This document shows positions 38,601-51,202 of a stretch of DNA of 64,000 nt, piece after piece. The position numbers and the translations under genes were made by a program. The DNA lies in contig CALZFC010000129.1 in NCBI GenBank assembly GCA_945643635.1, positions 204,501 through 268,500 on the forward strand, given 5' to 3'. Each line of letters opens with the position of its first letter. The stretch's first letter is position 1. Origin of the DNA: Allodiplogaster sudhausi. Lineage: Eukaryota; Nematoda; Chromadorea; Rhabditida; Diplogasteridae. The notes under the pieces were generated by a model. The model was not told the origin of the DNA. It saw nothing but the letters and a program-made list of their open reading frames with translations, and searched no databases.

Positions 38601-41600
38601 ATGTTCCCTACGAAGATTGCCGCAGGGCCGACATCCGCCTGCTGGACAAGGAAGGATGTTTTGTCATTGAAGAAGAAGAAGGGTGGAATCGAACCTGTCT
38701 TTCACGAGGCTTGGGAAGGTTGAGGACGCAGGCATGGGGCAGAGAAGGAGCGTAGTCGGCTGGAGACTGCCAGACACGAAGCGACTTCTCGTCTCTGCCA
38801 CGTGAATGCCACCCAGGGGAGTCTGAAAGGAAGGAAGAACAGGAACTAGTCAGGACGACCGTATCTTACTTTCGGTAGATGATCAACGGGAACGAGGGCG
38901 AGGCAGTACACTCCCACTTGGTGGATGCTGTCCACTGCTTGCAACACATTACTCATCCACTGCAAGGAAAACAGCAAGAGTTGCCAACTAAGTAAATAAG
39001 AATGAAGACCTCGAAAGCTGCCTCCTCCGAGATTCGCGGCTTCTGCTCAGCAACAATGACAATCCGCTCATCTCTCAACACGTTCTGGCTGAAGATGGCA
39101 ATTCTTCCCCTGTACACGAAACGCATGGGCTCGACGGCCAGGACTGTGGCTATGAGGTCGTCGGCAGAGTGGACTCGGCCAGACACTGACAACTGACAGC
39201 TCCTCCGCCCTACCACGAACACCAGGCCATCCTGGAAGAGACAGATGAAGAGAGGATGGAAGAGGAGGGAAGAGCGACAACTCACAGGGCCCATGAAGCC
39301 GAGGAGGCCGGAGCGGACAAAGGGAAGAGGCCCGAGGGGTCTGCCGTCCGAAGCGATTGGCTCGACCCGGAACGTGGCGGCAGAGACTCCGTCGAGGGCC
39401 CAGTAGGCACTCGCAGTGGAGGCGGCACACAAACACACCTCTCCCACCTCGTCCGCCCGGCACAGACGGGGCGGGCCGCTCTGCTTCACCACTGCCAACA
39501 CTGCACCTGGCACCACTTGGCCTGCATCCTGCAAATCCTCGTTTCTCTTAATGCTGAACGGTTGAAGATAAACACACGAACCTGGAGTGTGAGAGATGTT
39601 AGCGAGTTCTCCTTGTCCACTCGCACCACAGAATGAGACAGGGCAGACATGGAAAGGATTCCTCGGCCACTCTTGCAGCCATCCCCAGTTCCACGCCTCA
39701 AAATTCACATTAAAAAATAAGCATGACATCCATAACCGGGAAGTGATCAAGTAAAAGAAAATGTCAACACCTTCGAATGGAGATAGTTCCAGTCTCAGAC
39801 GAGCCAGCACAAGGACACATGGCATCAGTGCGAAGGCCAAGGGAAGCGAAGGTGGAAGAGAAGAGGTCACAACTGGAGAGAGACCAGGGGTTGCCTCCGT
39901 CGGCAACCACGATGGAGCGGATCGAGCTGAGGTTTATCTGCAAGGACTCATTCAAGAGATCTCGCAAGGCCAACACCAACACTCACTTCTTTATCGTTTC
40001 GCTGATCCATCAACGCCCAGTGAAGATCACGAGACTTCGCCACACACACAGTTGCTGAAGGCACATTTACTTAGCTTCTTATAAATAACGGGAACCATTC
40101 TTCTCTCCTCTCTTGCTCTCGTACTCTTCTCTCTCTTAGTCTATTTTCACACTCTCTCTGTATCTCTCTCGCTCACACACACTCTCTTCTCTCTCGCTAT
40201 CCCATCTATCTCTACCTTGACGTTGAGTCGCAGCTATTAGCCAGCTGGTGGGGTTCATCTTCATGAGGGAATACGGAACAAAGATGACTCTCATTCCACA
40301 GAAGATCGCCGTAATGACAGCGTGCCATAAGCCGACTTCTCTCTTCGGGTCCACCACACAAACCATCGTCTCTTCTGCAACATTCCGAGGGTTCTTCCAG
40401 TGCTGCAAAGAGGGCGATCTCTCCAGAACTAGCCAGCTTGGTAGTTCATGGCAGTGGCGAGAGAGCGAGCGTGGGCGAGGAGAGCTTCTCTGCTCACGCA
40501 GACACCCTTCATCGCCCCCTCTCGGTCTGTTGTGTACTCGATGTAAGCTACCGACTCATCAGCTACACGCACTCCGGCTGACCAGTCTCGGGGTGGTTTG
40601 CTCTCAACAACATAGGTAGAGAGAGAGAGAGACAGACAGGCAGAGAGAAAGAGAGAAAGAGAAAGAGAGAGAGAGAGACAGAGAGAAAGAGAGAGAGAGA
40701 GAAAGAGAGAAGTCCGAAATAATAGACAAGAAAAAAAGAAAGGTTGAAGGAGTAAGAGAACCGTACCATGCTGTCGATTGTGAGCCAAAAGAGCTTTGGC
40801 CATCCCTTCAAGTCGACAACTTCGTTACCCGATCCACTCAGACTCGTGGACCCTGACGGTTGCAATCCCACCGACGGCAAAGAGCCAGGCGGGTTGCTCG
40901 TCTTCGGCAGGCCCTGGAGAAAGGGAGCTTTCAAGTTATGGACAGAGAAGGACTCTGAAATCATCTCGTCTCCTAATATACAAATCCACAGGATATCAAG
41001 CCGTGGAAAGGTTCATCTGAACAAGAGATCGAACTTGCCTTGTAACAAGCCTCTGAAGTCAGCGCCACTCGAACACCGCAACTACCAAGAAGGAATCCGA
41101 GCTGTTGAATGCCAGCATCCTGCAATGAGTTGATGAGCAAGGGCAGAACAGGGAAGAGCAGACCCGCTTGGTGATGGGGACTTCGACTGGGACGGGGACT
41201 GCTCCCGCCAGAATGCAGCCGTAGAAAGCACACAGAAAGGACAATGGCTCCGTGTTCGGGAAGATCTCAAAGTCATTCAACTTATCACATTGCTCCTCAT
41301 ACTGTATAGTAAACATTTTCGGACCTATCCAGATTGGTTCTTAAATGGGAATAAAAGAACTGACGAGAGCGACTCTGTCCCCGGGCTTGCAGAGATGAGT
41401 CTTGGTCTGCTCCTTCCCAGCAGCCACAGTCCTCGTCAATAACATGTACGCCACTTTGCTTGCACGACTCAACAGCTTCGCTAAAGAAAACAAATGGTGT
41501 ATATTCGTTTCAAATTCTCTTCATTTTAACGAACCCTTTAGGATTTTATTTAAAAAAAAGATTTAGAGTAATAAAGAAAAGCTGCGAGAGTGATACCATA

Positions 41601-42664
41601 AAAAGGTATTTCTTTTATCCACAACTCATGAGAATGTGAGAAAAAGTCGAACCGTATAGAATCTGCTGGCATGGCTTAGCCTGAATATCGAGAACCATGG
41701 CTGCGACCGCCTTGGGGTTGTTGGTGGCATGCTTATGCAGGGCAGAGTCGAGAGAGCGGGCCTGGCCGGTCCCTCCAGACACCCCTTCCCCCCTCTCGGG
41801 AGTCATTGTCGCCCCCTCAGCACGGGGAGAGGAAGGGTCTACCATTTTCGCCAGAGCTGAGAAACAATGGAGGTCAGTGTTGGTTAAACAAAAGGTCACA
41901 AGACGCAAGAAATGAAAGTGATAGGGAAAACTAAGCAAGTCCATTACATCGGAACGAAAAGGCTACAGGTTTCGATGCTTTACTTTCCTTCATCCTTGCA
42001 ACATCTCTCTCAACGATAGCCAGCTCCGATACTTACACCAGACAGCAACGCACAGTGGGAGCAATCCACATCGGAAGAACTATCAGGATATTGTGAAGAT
42101 ATAGAAAGAAATACTACCAAGGCAGATATGGAGAGGAGAATATTGGGGAAGGAGAGAGGAAGAGAGAGAGAAAGAGCGAGAGAGAACAATGAACGAGAGA
42201 ATAGAATGCGCGAGCGAGAGAAAACGAGACATTAGTGAGAAGAAAGCAAAGCAAAGAGAAGCTGACGATGCCCATGACAGTTGCTGTGGAACGCTCTAAT
42301 ATCTTTTACTTCTATCTCTCTCTTTACTCTTTCTCATTTGTTCCCTTTTGAATTCCGTCCGTATCAAAGCAGTACGCGCTAAATTTAAGGGAATAATAAA
42401 TAAATGAAGTTGAAAACGCCAACCTTCAAGTTCCGCGTCATCGTCATTGTAAAAGTCCTGAAGAGGCTTCTGTCGTGGTCTCTGCAAAGTATCCTCTTAC
42501 TTAAAAATCCAGCATGTTAAGAACTATAATCATATGATCAGCGAACAGAGAAAATTGAGGGCGTAGCGAGAGTGAGAGAAAGAGATAGAGAAAGTGTGTG
42601 CGAGAGAGAGAGAGAGAGCGATAAAGAGATAGAGAAAGTGTGTGCGAGAGAGAGAGAGAGCGAT

Positions 42665-42699
<35 letters not shown>

Positions 42700-45600
42700 G
42701 AGAGAGAGAGAGTGAGAGAGAGAGAGGCATGCAATAGGTGTTGAATGAGCAAGAAGAGCCCCTGCAAGATGAAGTCCTTTTGCGAGTGATCTGCCTTCTC
42801 CATCAGGTCCCACTGGTAGATATAATCAACAAGAATGGCCAAAGAGCACTCTCCTGTTACCATGATTACAAGCACTCTGCGGAACAAAAAAGAAGAAGCA
42901 GTTCATTAGTAGACATGAGAGAAAGAGATGCATTGACTGGTTCATTCGAACTGATTACGAGATAGCGCGAGCCGGTTCTCCCCACGATCCATAACTCTCG
43001 CTTTTACCCCCCCCCCTTTCACTTCAATCGAATAACCCCTGAAGCAGCAGTCAATGGGTTCTTCAATCATGACTTCCTCTCCTCTTTTCAGCATTCCATT
43101 CCCAGACTCCACTTATCCCAAGCAATGCGCACAAAAACCGTCATTATGCAGGAGGACCATCCCCCCCCTTCCCTGTCCACTCAGCATCTCTCACTGCTTT
43201 CATCATGTTTTCTCATGATGATGGGAGATTGAAGAAGCCAGAATGGAAGCAGTCCCTTCACTCTCAACCCAACAATTACAACAAAACGACCCATCGTGGT
43301 AATATACTTGAAAGAAACACTCTCGTTTAAAACATTTGAAGTAAAAACTCAGCGAGGATTTCATATGGAAAATTTAAAGCGGCAATTATAATTTTCATTA
43401 GCGAAGTATATAAAAAATAATTTAATAAAAATTAACCTGAAGCGAATTCAGAAGCTGCTGTATTCGAAGAGAAACTCGAATAGGCCGCAACGCTGTAAAA
43501 AGGAGGTTCTGAGTGCAATAGAATATTTAAAAAGGAAAAAGCCAAGAAAATACGATACCAGCCCTGAGCCACTTTCGAGGAAACTAGGTCAGCAAATTTA
43601 TCTATTAAATGTGCGGGATGAAGCTTATGAATTAAAGAAAAATTGTAAAGAAAAGCAATTGCATGTGTACCTTTAATGAAATAAAGTAAAAGATTCCAAG
43701 ACCAGGAGCATACATGGCATGGAGTTGCACAAGGACGTAGTGATAAGAATTAGCTGAGGGGGGAGGAGACAACTTCGCACCCAACATCACAATCACTCAT
43801 TATCATGATGAAACAGGAAGTGATAATGGAATTGAAACGGACGAATCACTGCGTTTTGGTAGTCTTGGCTGGCTGCCTCTTCTATGCTCGTCGGCTGAGT
43901 GTTTGCATACACAACATCTTCAGATCCCAAGTCAGTTTGTTCCTGAAAATTACTCGTTGAAAATTATTATTAATTAAATCTAGTTTCTTTCACTTTTTTT
44001 TTAAATAATAGGACAGAATTCAGACGTTGTTTATGGATTAAAAACAAATCATCTGTACATAAAAAGATACTTAAAAACTCTTGACGATTATTCACCGGGC
44101 CGGCCCCGGATTCAACTATTAGGCTGAACTTTCCACGATGGAAAATAGATATTTGGACTGCTCTCTGGAGACGGTACGGATCTTTTACCGGTTTGGCGGC
44201 CGAAGCTTCCAGCTAAAGGGATCGGGGAAAAACTGTCGTGTCGCTACCGGAATATGTACTTTGCAAAAATCAGGACAGACGCCAGTGCCCGCGGTCAAAG
44301 TTGACCTCGACCCTAGGTCATTTTGGAACCAAGGCTTTGGCACGACCATCAACTGAAACTTTTCGCGTTATAGTTTTTATGGGACAAGCATCAAAAAGTG
44401 ATTCTAATCATGAATTAAATCCCTTGTTAACTTTTATGGTTAAAAAATTATGGTAGGTAAAAAATTTTTAATTGTCAAAGAAGGGATAAACCTCAATGAT
44501 AGGTATACGCCTCGGTTATAGTGGCAATATTCTTTGAATTATTGTATTTGCACAGTGTTCACGGAGTCACGAGCTCAAAACCATCAACGGTTGTTTGGCG
44601 GAGTGCGTACAAGCAGTTAAAAAATTAAAAAATTAATTAAAAACAACTAATAACATTTGGAATAGGCGTTTGTGTCGGAATTGGCGGGAAGTTAGAATTT
44701 GGACGCCGGCTATCTCCACGGTGAGCTTCAGCGTCAGCTTCTCTCTTCAAGATGATTAAGTATAAGCTGTGGTGGCTGGTTAAGAACACTTAATTGACAA
44801 TTTTGTTCTTAAATATAAAAAAAAGCTTTAAAAGAAAGAAAAAAAGAAGTTAAGATATTTCTTCGATGTCAGTAATAAGTTGATGAGCTAACAGGACGAT
44901 CTCTACGGCCTTTAAACAGTTTAAAGAATTGATAGCGTGCCAACCATTTTTTTAAGAGTGTCAGTGGCAACGATGGCAGGTCAAGAAATCAGTTAATCTT
45001 CTCAAAAATCCGCCAAATCAGTGCAACTATGAAGACACAAGAGAAAACAGTAAACAGGACATAAGATGGGAAGAGAGGAATAAGGAAGTAATTTTAAAGA
45101 AAAAACAGAAAGTAGTCCGAATAAGAGAAAGAAAGAGCAAAACCTCGAGTTGCCGTCTTTGTTGTTCCTGTGCCTTCTTCATCAGAACTTCCACGCAACT
45201 CGCGATGTCAGGTGGGGCAGCACGCAATCGCTCTCAATAACAAACTGTGGATACTCCTCATCTCGCGTTTCATTATTCCATTCTTGCATTTTATTTCTTT
45301 TGTTATCTCTCCACCACTTATTGTTATGCTACTTATCAATTAACAGAACAAATCGGATGAATAGAGAGAGAGAGAGAGAGAGTGAGAGAAAGAAAGAGAG
45401 AGATAGAGAGAGAGAGTGAAAGAACCGTTGGGATTGCCAGAGGGGTGAGGGGGTAGAGAGGCGGCTGGCCGCGAGCTCCTGGACTGCCTGCCCCTCTCTG
45501 TGCTGCCATTCGCACTAGCTCCTGCTCTCAGACTCTCATCGTCGGATGAACTGTCTGCAAGATTCAATTCTTATCTCATCCAGACATTCTTGGTTATGAA

Positions 45601-46119
45601 TGTGCTCCCCCGCACTTACAGTATGCTGAGTACCGCATAGCAATGCGAAGAGCAGAAAGTGGCGGAGGATGTTCAGGGGTCCTGCCACATGAGGATTCTC
45701 CCCTGCATATCCCATCACCTCCCCTCGCCTCAGGGTCCTTAATCCCTTCCTCTCTAGTCATTCGCTTTCCTCAAACTTAATTTCCTTCTCCAGCAACTCG
45801 ACCAATCAAATTTCGCACAAACGTACAGACGATCTCGCAAATGGAAGCAAAAAAGTGACTATAATCAATTAGCCATGAAAAGGCAAATATGCAAACCGTA
45901 AAAAGATGAGTCGCAGTGAAATGAAATACAAACAGATAAGTACAGGAAATGTTTAGCATAGATAGATAAAACAATCAAATTTGGGCAATCCAACTATGGA
46001 CTGCGCCTCGAAACCTATGGAAAAACTTTGTCATTCGCGAACACACGACTAGCTAGAGGGACTGAAAGAAAGGAAATATATACAGAGAGAGAGAGAAAGA
46101 GAGACGATGAGAAAGAGGG

Positions 46120-46179
<60 letters not shown>

Positions 46180-48339
46180 AATGAAGAATAGGAAGCAGAG
46201 AGTGATAAATAGCAGAAAAAAAAATAAGAAAACGGATGAACGGCCTTTACTTGATGAGAGCACGGGAAACGAAGTCGATAGAAAGATAGCCATCTGGGGC
46301 AGAAAAAACACCCCATTCCAATCGATTGAATTCACATCTTAAAACCACGATAAACAATTAACAAATAGAAAAAGTCCCATAATCATGCGAACAAAAAAAA
46401 AGTGTAAGCACTCGTTGCACACGATTTGGAGAAGTACATGACAATACAAATGGGGCAAAACTCAAAAGAACAAGCAACAATTTAAAAATGACAATCTGAA
46501 AGAACATAGTCGAGGAGGTAAACAAAAAGATCAAGATGGGTAAAACATTAGCGGCAAGTCTAGAAGATAAAAAAAAGAGGCGACAAAAGCACTCTCGATT
46601 TGGGTTGTTTCAAGTTAACACTAGTGGCTTGATTCGATTAAGCGAAACTGTTGCAGGCCACAGTTACCATCCTATCTTCAAGGGGCAGCACCAGCTTCTT
46701 TTGCGATATAACAGAACATTCTAGTACTAATAAGCTGCATTATGGTGTACGCGATTGGTGAGAAGGGTCTGACAGTTTAACACGGGGAGTTCAAGAAAGA
46801 AGCATCTCGATATCTCTCTCTCTCTTTCTCTCTCCCCCTCTCTCTTCTTGCAGTCTCTCCTCCCTTTCCATTTGTCTCCCTCTCATTTCCTCTTTGATTG
46901 CCCCTTACGCTAGTCATTCTTCAAGATCTCTTTTTCTCAGTCTCTTTCCGGCTTTTCACTGAGCACTCCTTCCATCCTAATGCAATTGATATTGGCCCCA
47001 CGGATAAATCCGAGTTGCAAATTAGAATGACGGAAAGTGGCAACGTGAGGCAAGTGAACACCTTGAAATCAAAAGAAAAGAGAATAGAACAGAGGCAATT
47101 AGGGCATGAAAGAGTTAAGATAAGCAAGGCAATTGAATGGACAGCAGCTGTCGGCTACCGATTCACTCATTTTCTCTAGACTGATTCCCTTCCACTCCTA
47201 TTCTCCCTCACCCTCTCGCCCGCTCTCGGCTTCCCGGTTTTTTTTCTCTTTAGCCCGCATTCCCAGACTGATCAAAGGACACCGATAGTTTTCGGAAGAA
47301 CTGAAATATCTAAAGTGGCAGCTGTTGGACAGGTCAAAAAATACTATACGAAATAAGAATATAAAAGTGCAAGAGATATGTTTGCCTGGGCTGTCCAAGC
47401 CGACCTCCGTTATCAAAGTTGGACAAAATATAAATCAATGCTGAATACCCTTCGAAGTCGAGAAACTGTTTAGCATGCGATAAGTGCTACCTATGTTAAG
47501 GTTTCCTATCCAAGCCATTTTTCTTTGTTGAAAGCAGAAGAGATAAGAACCGAGAGTGAACCTGAAGCGTGTGCTGTCCGTGAAGGGGCGACAGTAGCAG
47601 AGCGGGAAGGATGAGGGGGCGGAAGTCTTCTCTCGGAGGACTGGGCAGTTCTCGTCCTCCTTCTCTGCGGCTGCAGCATGGACGGCCTTTCTCTTCTTCC
47701 TTCTGCGTACTCTGCCAATGCGGCCTGCACTGCCTCCACTCGCACTTCTGCAACATTAATAAAGATACAACAAACAAAACAATCCACTTACAACGGATTT
47801 CCTTTTTTTGTTAAGTTTCAGACATCACTGAATATCTCAACAACTGGATGAACGATATAAAAAGTAAAGAATGAGAAGTAACCTGAGTGGTATCGACTCT
47901 CGTCTCTCGTCAACCTCCTATGGTGTCTCTGAACAGCGCGACTTCCAGGGCTTGCATCAACGGCGTCTGCAAATGCTATCAAATATGAACAAAATGAAGT
48001 TGAAATAGTAGTTTTCTTGACAGAAGAACCTCGCTGAGTGCGTGCGAACGGAGCAAGAAGTTGCGCTCGTTTCTTTTCATATCCCTTCTGAGTGATATCA
48101 CCTAGAAAACATTTGCTTCTCTCTAAGGCTTGAATTACAGCTAAAAGAGGAAATTCAGCATTCTTAAACTCTAATAATTAAATATCGTTAAGATAGCACA
48201 GACAAGGTTAATCAATTCCTCCAAGTTGGATATTAAATAATACCGAAATATCACCTTCACTAAGTTCCAAGTCCAATTCAGCCAACTTTTCTTGAATTTC
48301 TTGAGGTAGATTCAACCCATCGATACCATTTCCATTCAT
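35612..48339 (-). CDS. DIP2: Disco-interacting protein 2 (DIP2)
   Basis: Large conserved animal protein with a DMAP1-binding domain and two acyl-adenylate-forming (AMP-binding-like) domains; family members affect neurite branching and lipid balance. The start MNGNGIDGLNLPQEIQEKLA is at 48339, directly after CTCTCTTTGAAG. Exon 1 ends at 48255 and joins exon 2 (48101) to give SEGDITQKGYEKKRAQLLA, the DMAP1-binding core. EVRVEAVQAALAEYAE follows near 47720-47750. Linkers lie near 45500, 45200, 43900, 43460 and 42450 (RPRQKPLQDFYNDDDAELEG). The first adenylate-forming domain runs about 41.9-39.0 kb (NTEPLSFLCAFYGCILAGAV; MRFVYRGRIAIFSQNVLRDE). The second runs about 38.6-35.6 kb (VDMVASFYGCLVAGVIPVCI; ASPHNSTGYFTVFGGE). 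The C-terminus reads RDSFVRDQLDPIYVAYNM, identical in pattern to human DIP2, with stop TAG at 35612-35614. Over 25 exons; not every edge was fixed. Introns are GA-rich. Confidence 0.95.
35881..35999. repeat. (GA)n tract in a DIP2 intron
   Basis: Compound GA on the plus strand, CU on the transcript, between the last two DIP2 exons. Confidence 0.9.
36211..36283. repeat. (GA)n tract in a DIP2 intron
   Basis: Compound GA on the plus strand next to the exon encoding ARTGYLGFIRQTQS. Confidence 0.9.
38365..38432. repeat. (GA)n tract in a DIP2 intron
   Basis: GA with GATC and GACA breaks, flanked by coding exons within 30 bp on one side. Confidence 0.9.
40616..40713. repeat. (GA)n tract in a DIP2 intron
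   Basis: GA with GACA and GAAA breaks, directly upstream (sense direction) of the exon encoding VESKPPRDWSAGV. Confidence 0.9.
42569..42726. repeat. (GA)n tract with duplicated block in a DIP2 intron
   Basis: GA runs plus two copies of a GATAAAGAGATAGAGAAAGTGTG-type block (near 42580 and 42620). Confidence 0.9.
45362..45421. repeat. (GA)n tract in a DIP2 intron
   Basis: GA with GAAA breaks, adjacent to the Ser-rich exon near 45430-45555. Confidence 0.9.
46083..46178. repeat. (GA)n tract followed by a G run
   Basis: GA-rich tract ending in a run of eight G, in the long 5' intron of DIP2 (45.6-47.5 kb), which otherwise shows no coding signal. Confidence 0.9.
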
Positions 48340-49186
48340 CTTCAAAGAGAGAGACATATATACTCAGCAAATGGATCAGAATAATACCAACGAAATAAAC
48401 TATCGACAACTCGTGACACACTACTTTGAACATGGCGAAACATGCACGGCAGCTACTATGACGGCGCAACAGAATTACTTCCCCAAATCAACTATGAATG
48501 GTGAGCGTCAATCAAAAGAGGAAAATCGTTAGCGCCCGAAGAGTGGGTCTACCAGGAGGTTTGAAAGAAAGAGACAAAGCAGAGAGTGTGAGAGAGGAAG
48601 AGAGAGTAGAGAAGCAGAGAGAAAGCCAGCGGCGGCAGAATGTGGGGCCACTGCCTATTTCGGATGACGAGGAGTGAGAAGGAAGAAGAGTGCGGAGGGC
48701 ACCAGCAGGTGTCGGATAAGGAGCCATGGTCTCGCATGTTCAACCAGCTGCGGGGTCACTCAGCAACCGCTTCGTATTTACAACACTTTCACTCAATCTT
48801 TCTTGCTTCTCCGATGCCTACACAGACCGCGATCACTCTACCCAAGGAAGAACAAGAGACAAAGAAGACAATGACTTGGGAAGAGGGTGCAGGTTGCGAG
48901 TAGAGAAGGGCTATCTGGGAACAGCGCAGTCTGGCAAGGTCAGAGAGATCGATAGTACAAGGACGGACTAAACTATGTGAAGAAACCCGTACGAAAGCAA
49001 TCACATTTAAGTGGCAAAGGAAACACAGAAACTTTTTCACTTTAATCTGAGCATCTCCAAGGGCATAATCCCCACCAGAGCGTACAACACTTATTTTAGT
49101 GCATGCCATGACCGTATCACAATATTATCTGCAATTTGAGAAAATACTCCGAAATTTAATTTTTGCTAAAGTGTATAATTTGATTT
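48340..49186. other. Upstream of DIP2, no recognised gene
   Basis: A purine-rich segment lies at 48560-48620. Open stretches on the plus strand at 48640-48970 have no domain I recognise. The DIP2 5' region is expected here. Confidence 0.5.
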
Positions 49187-49194
49187 ATCTGAGG
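49187..49194. repeat. 8-bp target-site duplication, left copy
   Basis: ATCTGAGG immediately left of the hAT element; the identical octamer follows the right end at 51195-51202. An 8-bp duplication is the hAT hallmark. Confidence 0.95.
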
Positions 49195-51194
49195 CAAGGG
49201 TGGCCCGGCCCGGCCCGTTGCTAATTTGGCGGGCCCGGGCCGGGCCCGGGCCTAATATAAATGCGGGCCCGGCCCGCATGGCATAAGGCCCGGCCCGGGC
49301 CCGGCCTTATTGAATGCGGGCCGGCCCGGGCCTTTTCGTTAAATGAATTCGGTTGTAGAGAGCGCTTCCAGCTTTCTCATCTTGTACTTTGCTGTTATTT
49401 TTTAGAATACTAAGTGCGTCTCGCCCATTATATCCTGCTTATAAGCCTTGGACCGGCGAGCACACTTCATTTCTTGTCTTCCCTCCCAGATCGTTTAGCA
49501 CTCTATTAAATCCCTTCCAAAATTATTTGTTTTCGTGCCCGTTTAGAACTCAATTTTTGATTCCAGATGGATGAAGTGGAAGAATTCGAGCGGGAGAACG
49601 TAATCGTTCTCGATGAGAGACCCGACAACTGGCTTCCGCCAGACAAGCCGGCTGAGAAGATGACGAAAGAAGATATGCGAGCACGAAAAGCGGTCAGTTT
49701 TATCATTATTGCCAAAGAAGAGGAAAGAAAATTATTTAGGAATTCGCTGAATTCCGCATGCCTCGAGCTTATGTGCACACGATGGCTCTCAGCTCTTCAC
49801 ACAATGGCGGACATCGAAGAAATCTTGGATCGGCTCATCGACATTGTCGACAGTGCAGACACTTCTAACTTTGCGGTAAGCTTATATGGTTGTTCTTGAA
49901 TTCACTTATATTACATATGTTTCAGGAGTCTATTCGGACACTTGAGAAGAACCGTGATGCACTGTGCGCCCTAATTAAACTCATGTCTGTCTTCGAAACA
50001 CCGATGAAGCGTCTTCAGGTAGCTCTGTTTTTCGCTCTGTCTTTAATGCATGTATTCCTTAATGTAATATTGCAGTCTAATGAAAGCTGCAGCATTGGTC
50101 TCGTTGCCCCGTACATCCTCGGCATCGAGCAGGAGCTCGAAAAGGCGTCCGCCAGCAGTTGCGAAACTTCTAAAGAATTTGCGGCTGCGCTGATAACGGC
50201 GTATGCGGAGATCAAGAAGGACTTCTACACCCCTCTCCATCGCGCAGCTTCACTTCTGGATACGCGAGCGAGCCGCATGAGACAGCACTTCAATAGAAAA
50301 GAACCAGTTTCTTGTCCAGGTTAACCATAATAATTCTCTCAATTACCATAGAATTGCAATTTACAGTGCAAGGAGGACGTCGAAGAAATTGACTACTTGC
50401 TTACGGCGGCATCCTCTCCGTCTCTCTCCTCGCAGAGCCAATCGGAACAGGCATCTCCATCTGATGCTCTTCTGATGGGGGAGACGGATAGCAAGGATCG
50501 GACCCTGCGTGACGAACTCGATGAATTCTATCTAACCCGCCCCAGTAACGTTGACCCATTCGAATACTGGCAGAACAAAACGGATAGCATGCCTTTGTTA
50601 GCTCCTCTTGCCCTTTCCATTCTTACCGTTCCTGCAACAAGCGCCCAGACAGAGCGCTCCTTCTCCCGCTTGCATCATCTCATGAGTGATTATCGTCATA
50701 GCCTGTCTGATGCCAGCATCCAAGCCCTCATTACCGTTTCCATGAATCGTGTAAAAGTTGTTGGAGATGACAAGGATGACGAGAATGATGATGACATTGA
50801 AGATTGAGATACCGCTATTGTTTTCCTAATGTTTTTTCTTGTTTTCGTTCTCTCTCACGCTCTTGTTTCCAAGTCCTCATGGTTTCAGTATGTATGTTTC
50901 TGGTTCTGGACACCTTCTTTCTTGTTTCGTTTTAGGTGCTAAATAAAGAAGTAACACCAGCAAATTTATGCAATAACACGTGATAATGATATTACAGGCA
51001 GTAATTCAGTCTTCATTTTTTAATTGAAATTTGAAATTTGACCCGGGCCCGGGAATTTAAGGCCCGGCCCGGCCCGGCCCGAGAGACAGCGGGCCGGCCC
51101 GCCAGATATTTTTGAAAGACGGGCCCGGGCCAGGCCGGGCCTACGATTACAGGCCCGGCCCGGACGTTGCCGGGTCGGTTTTTGGCCAGCCTTG
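49195..51194 (+). mobile_element. hAT DNA transposon, 2,000 bp, complete ends
   Basis: The ends are CAAGGGTGGCC and GGCCAGCCTTG, an 11-bp terminal inverted repeat with one mismatch. Both sides carry the ATCTGAGG target-site duplication. About 140 bp inside each end is packed with GGCCCGG/CCCGGGCC blocks (49200-49340 and 51040-51180). These form many short palindromes and probably serve as subterminal transposase-binding repeats. Between them is a four-exon transposase-derived gene. A perfect target-site duplication and unbroken reading frame indicate recent insertion. Confidence 0.95.
49567..50807 (+). CDS. hAT transposase, N-terminally truncated, 357 aa
   Basis: Four exons, 49567-49875, 49926-50018, 50076-50306 and 50367-50807, all phase 0 with short introns (50, 57 and 60 bp), encode 357 aa without a stop. 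The product starts MDEVEEFERENVIVLDERPD. It carries an RNase-H-fold remnant (LIKLMSVFETPMKRLQ; AASLLDTRASRMRQHF, the LDPRFK-type block). The hAT C-terminal dimerisation region follows: DEFYLTRPSNVDPFEYWQN, PLLAPLALSILTVPATSAQT, ERSFSRLHHLMSDYRHSLS. An acidic tail ends the protein. hAT transposases are usually 600 aa or more with a BED zinc finger and two early catalytic Asp. Only 372 bp lie between the left end and this ATG, half of it terminal repeat, so those parts are missing. The ATG follows TTGATTCCAG directly, so an untranslated leader exon or trans-splicing is possible. Confidence 0.88.
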
Positions 51195-51202
51195 ATCTGA
51201 GG
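51195..51202. repeat. 8-bp target-site duplication, right copy
   Basis: ATCTGAGG, identical to 49187-49194. Confidence 0.95.

Noticed and set aside
44090..44360. GC-rich patch with a GGGCCGGCCCC motif like the hAT ends
   Set aside because: No terminal repeat, no target-site duplication and no coding match; a single similar motif is not enough.
48512..49109. Overlapping open frames upstream of DIP2
   Set aside because: Purine-rich composition explains part of them, and none shows a domain or start context.
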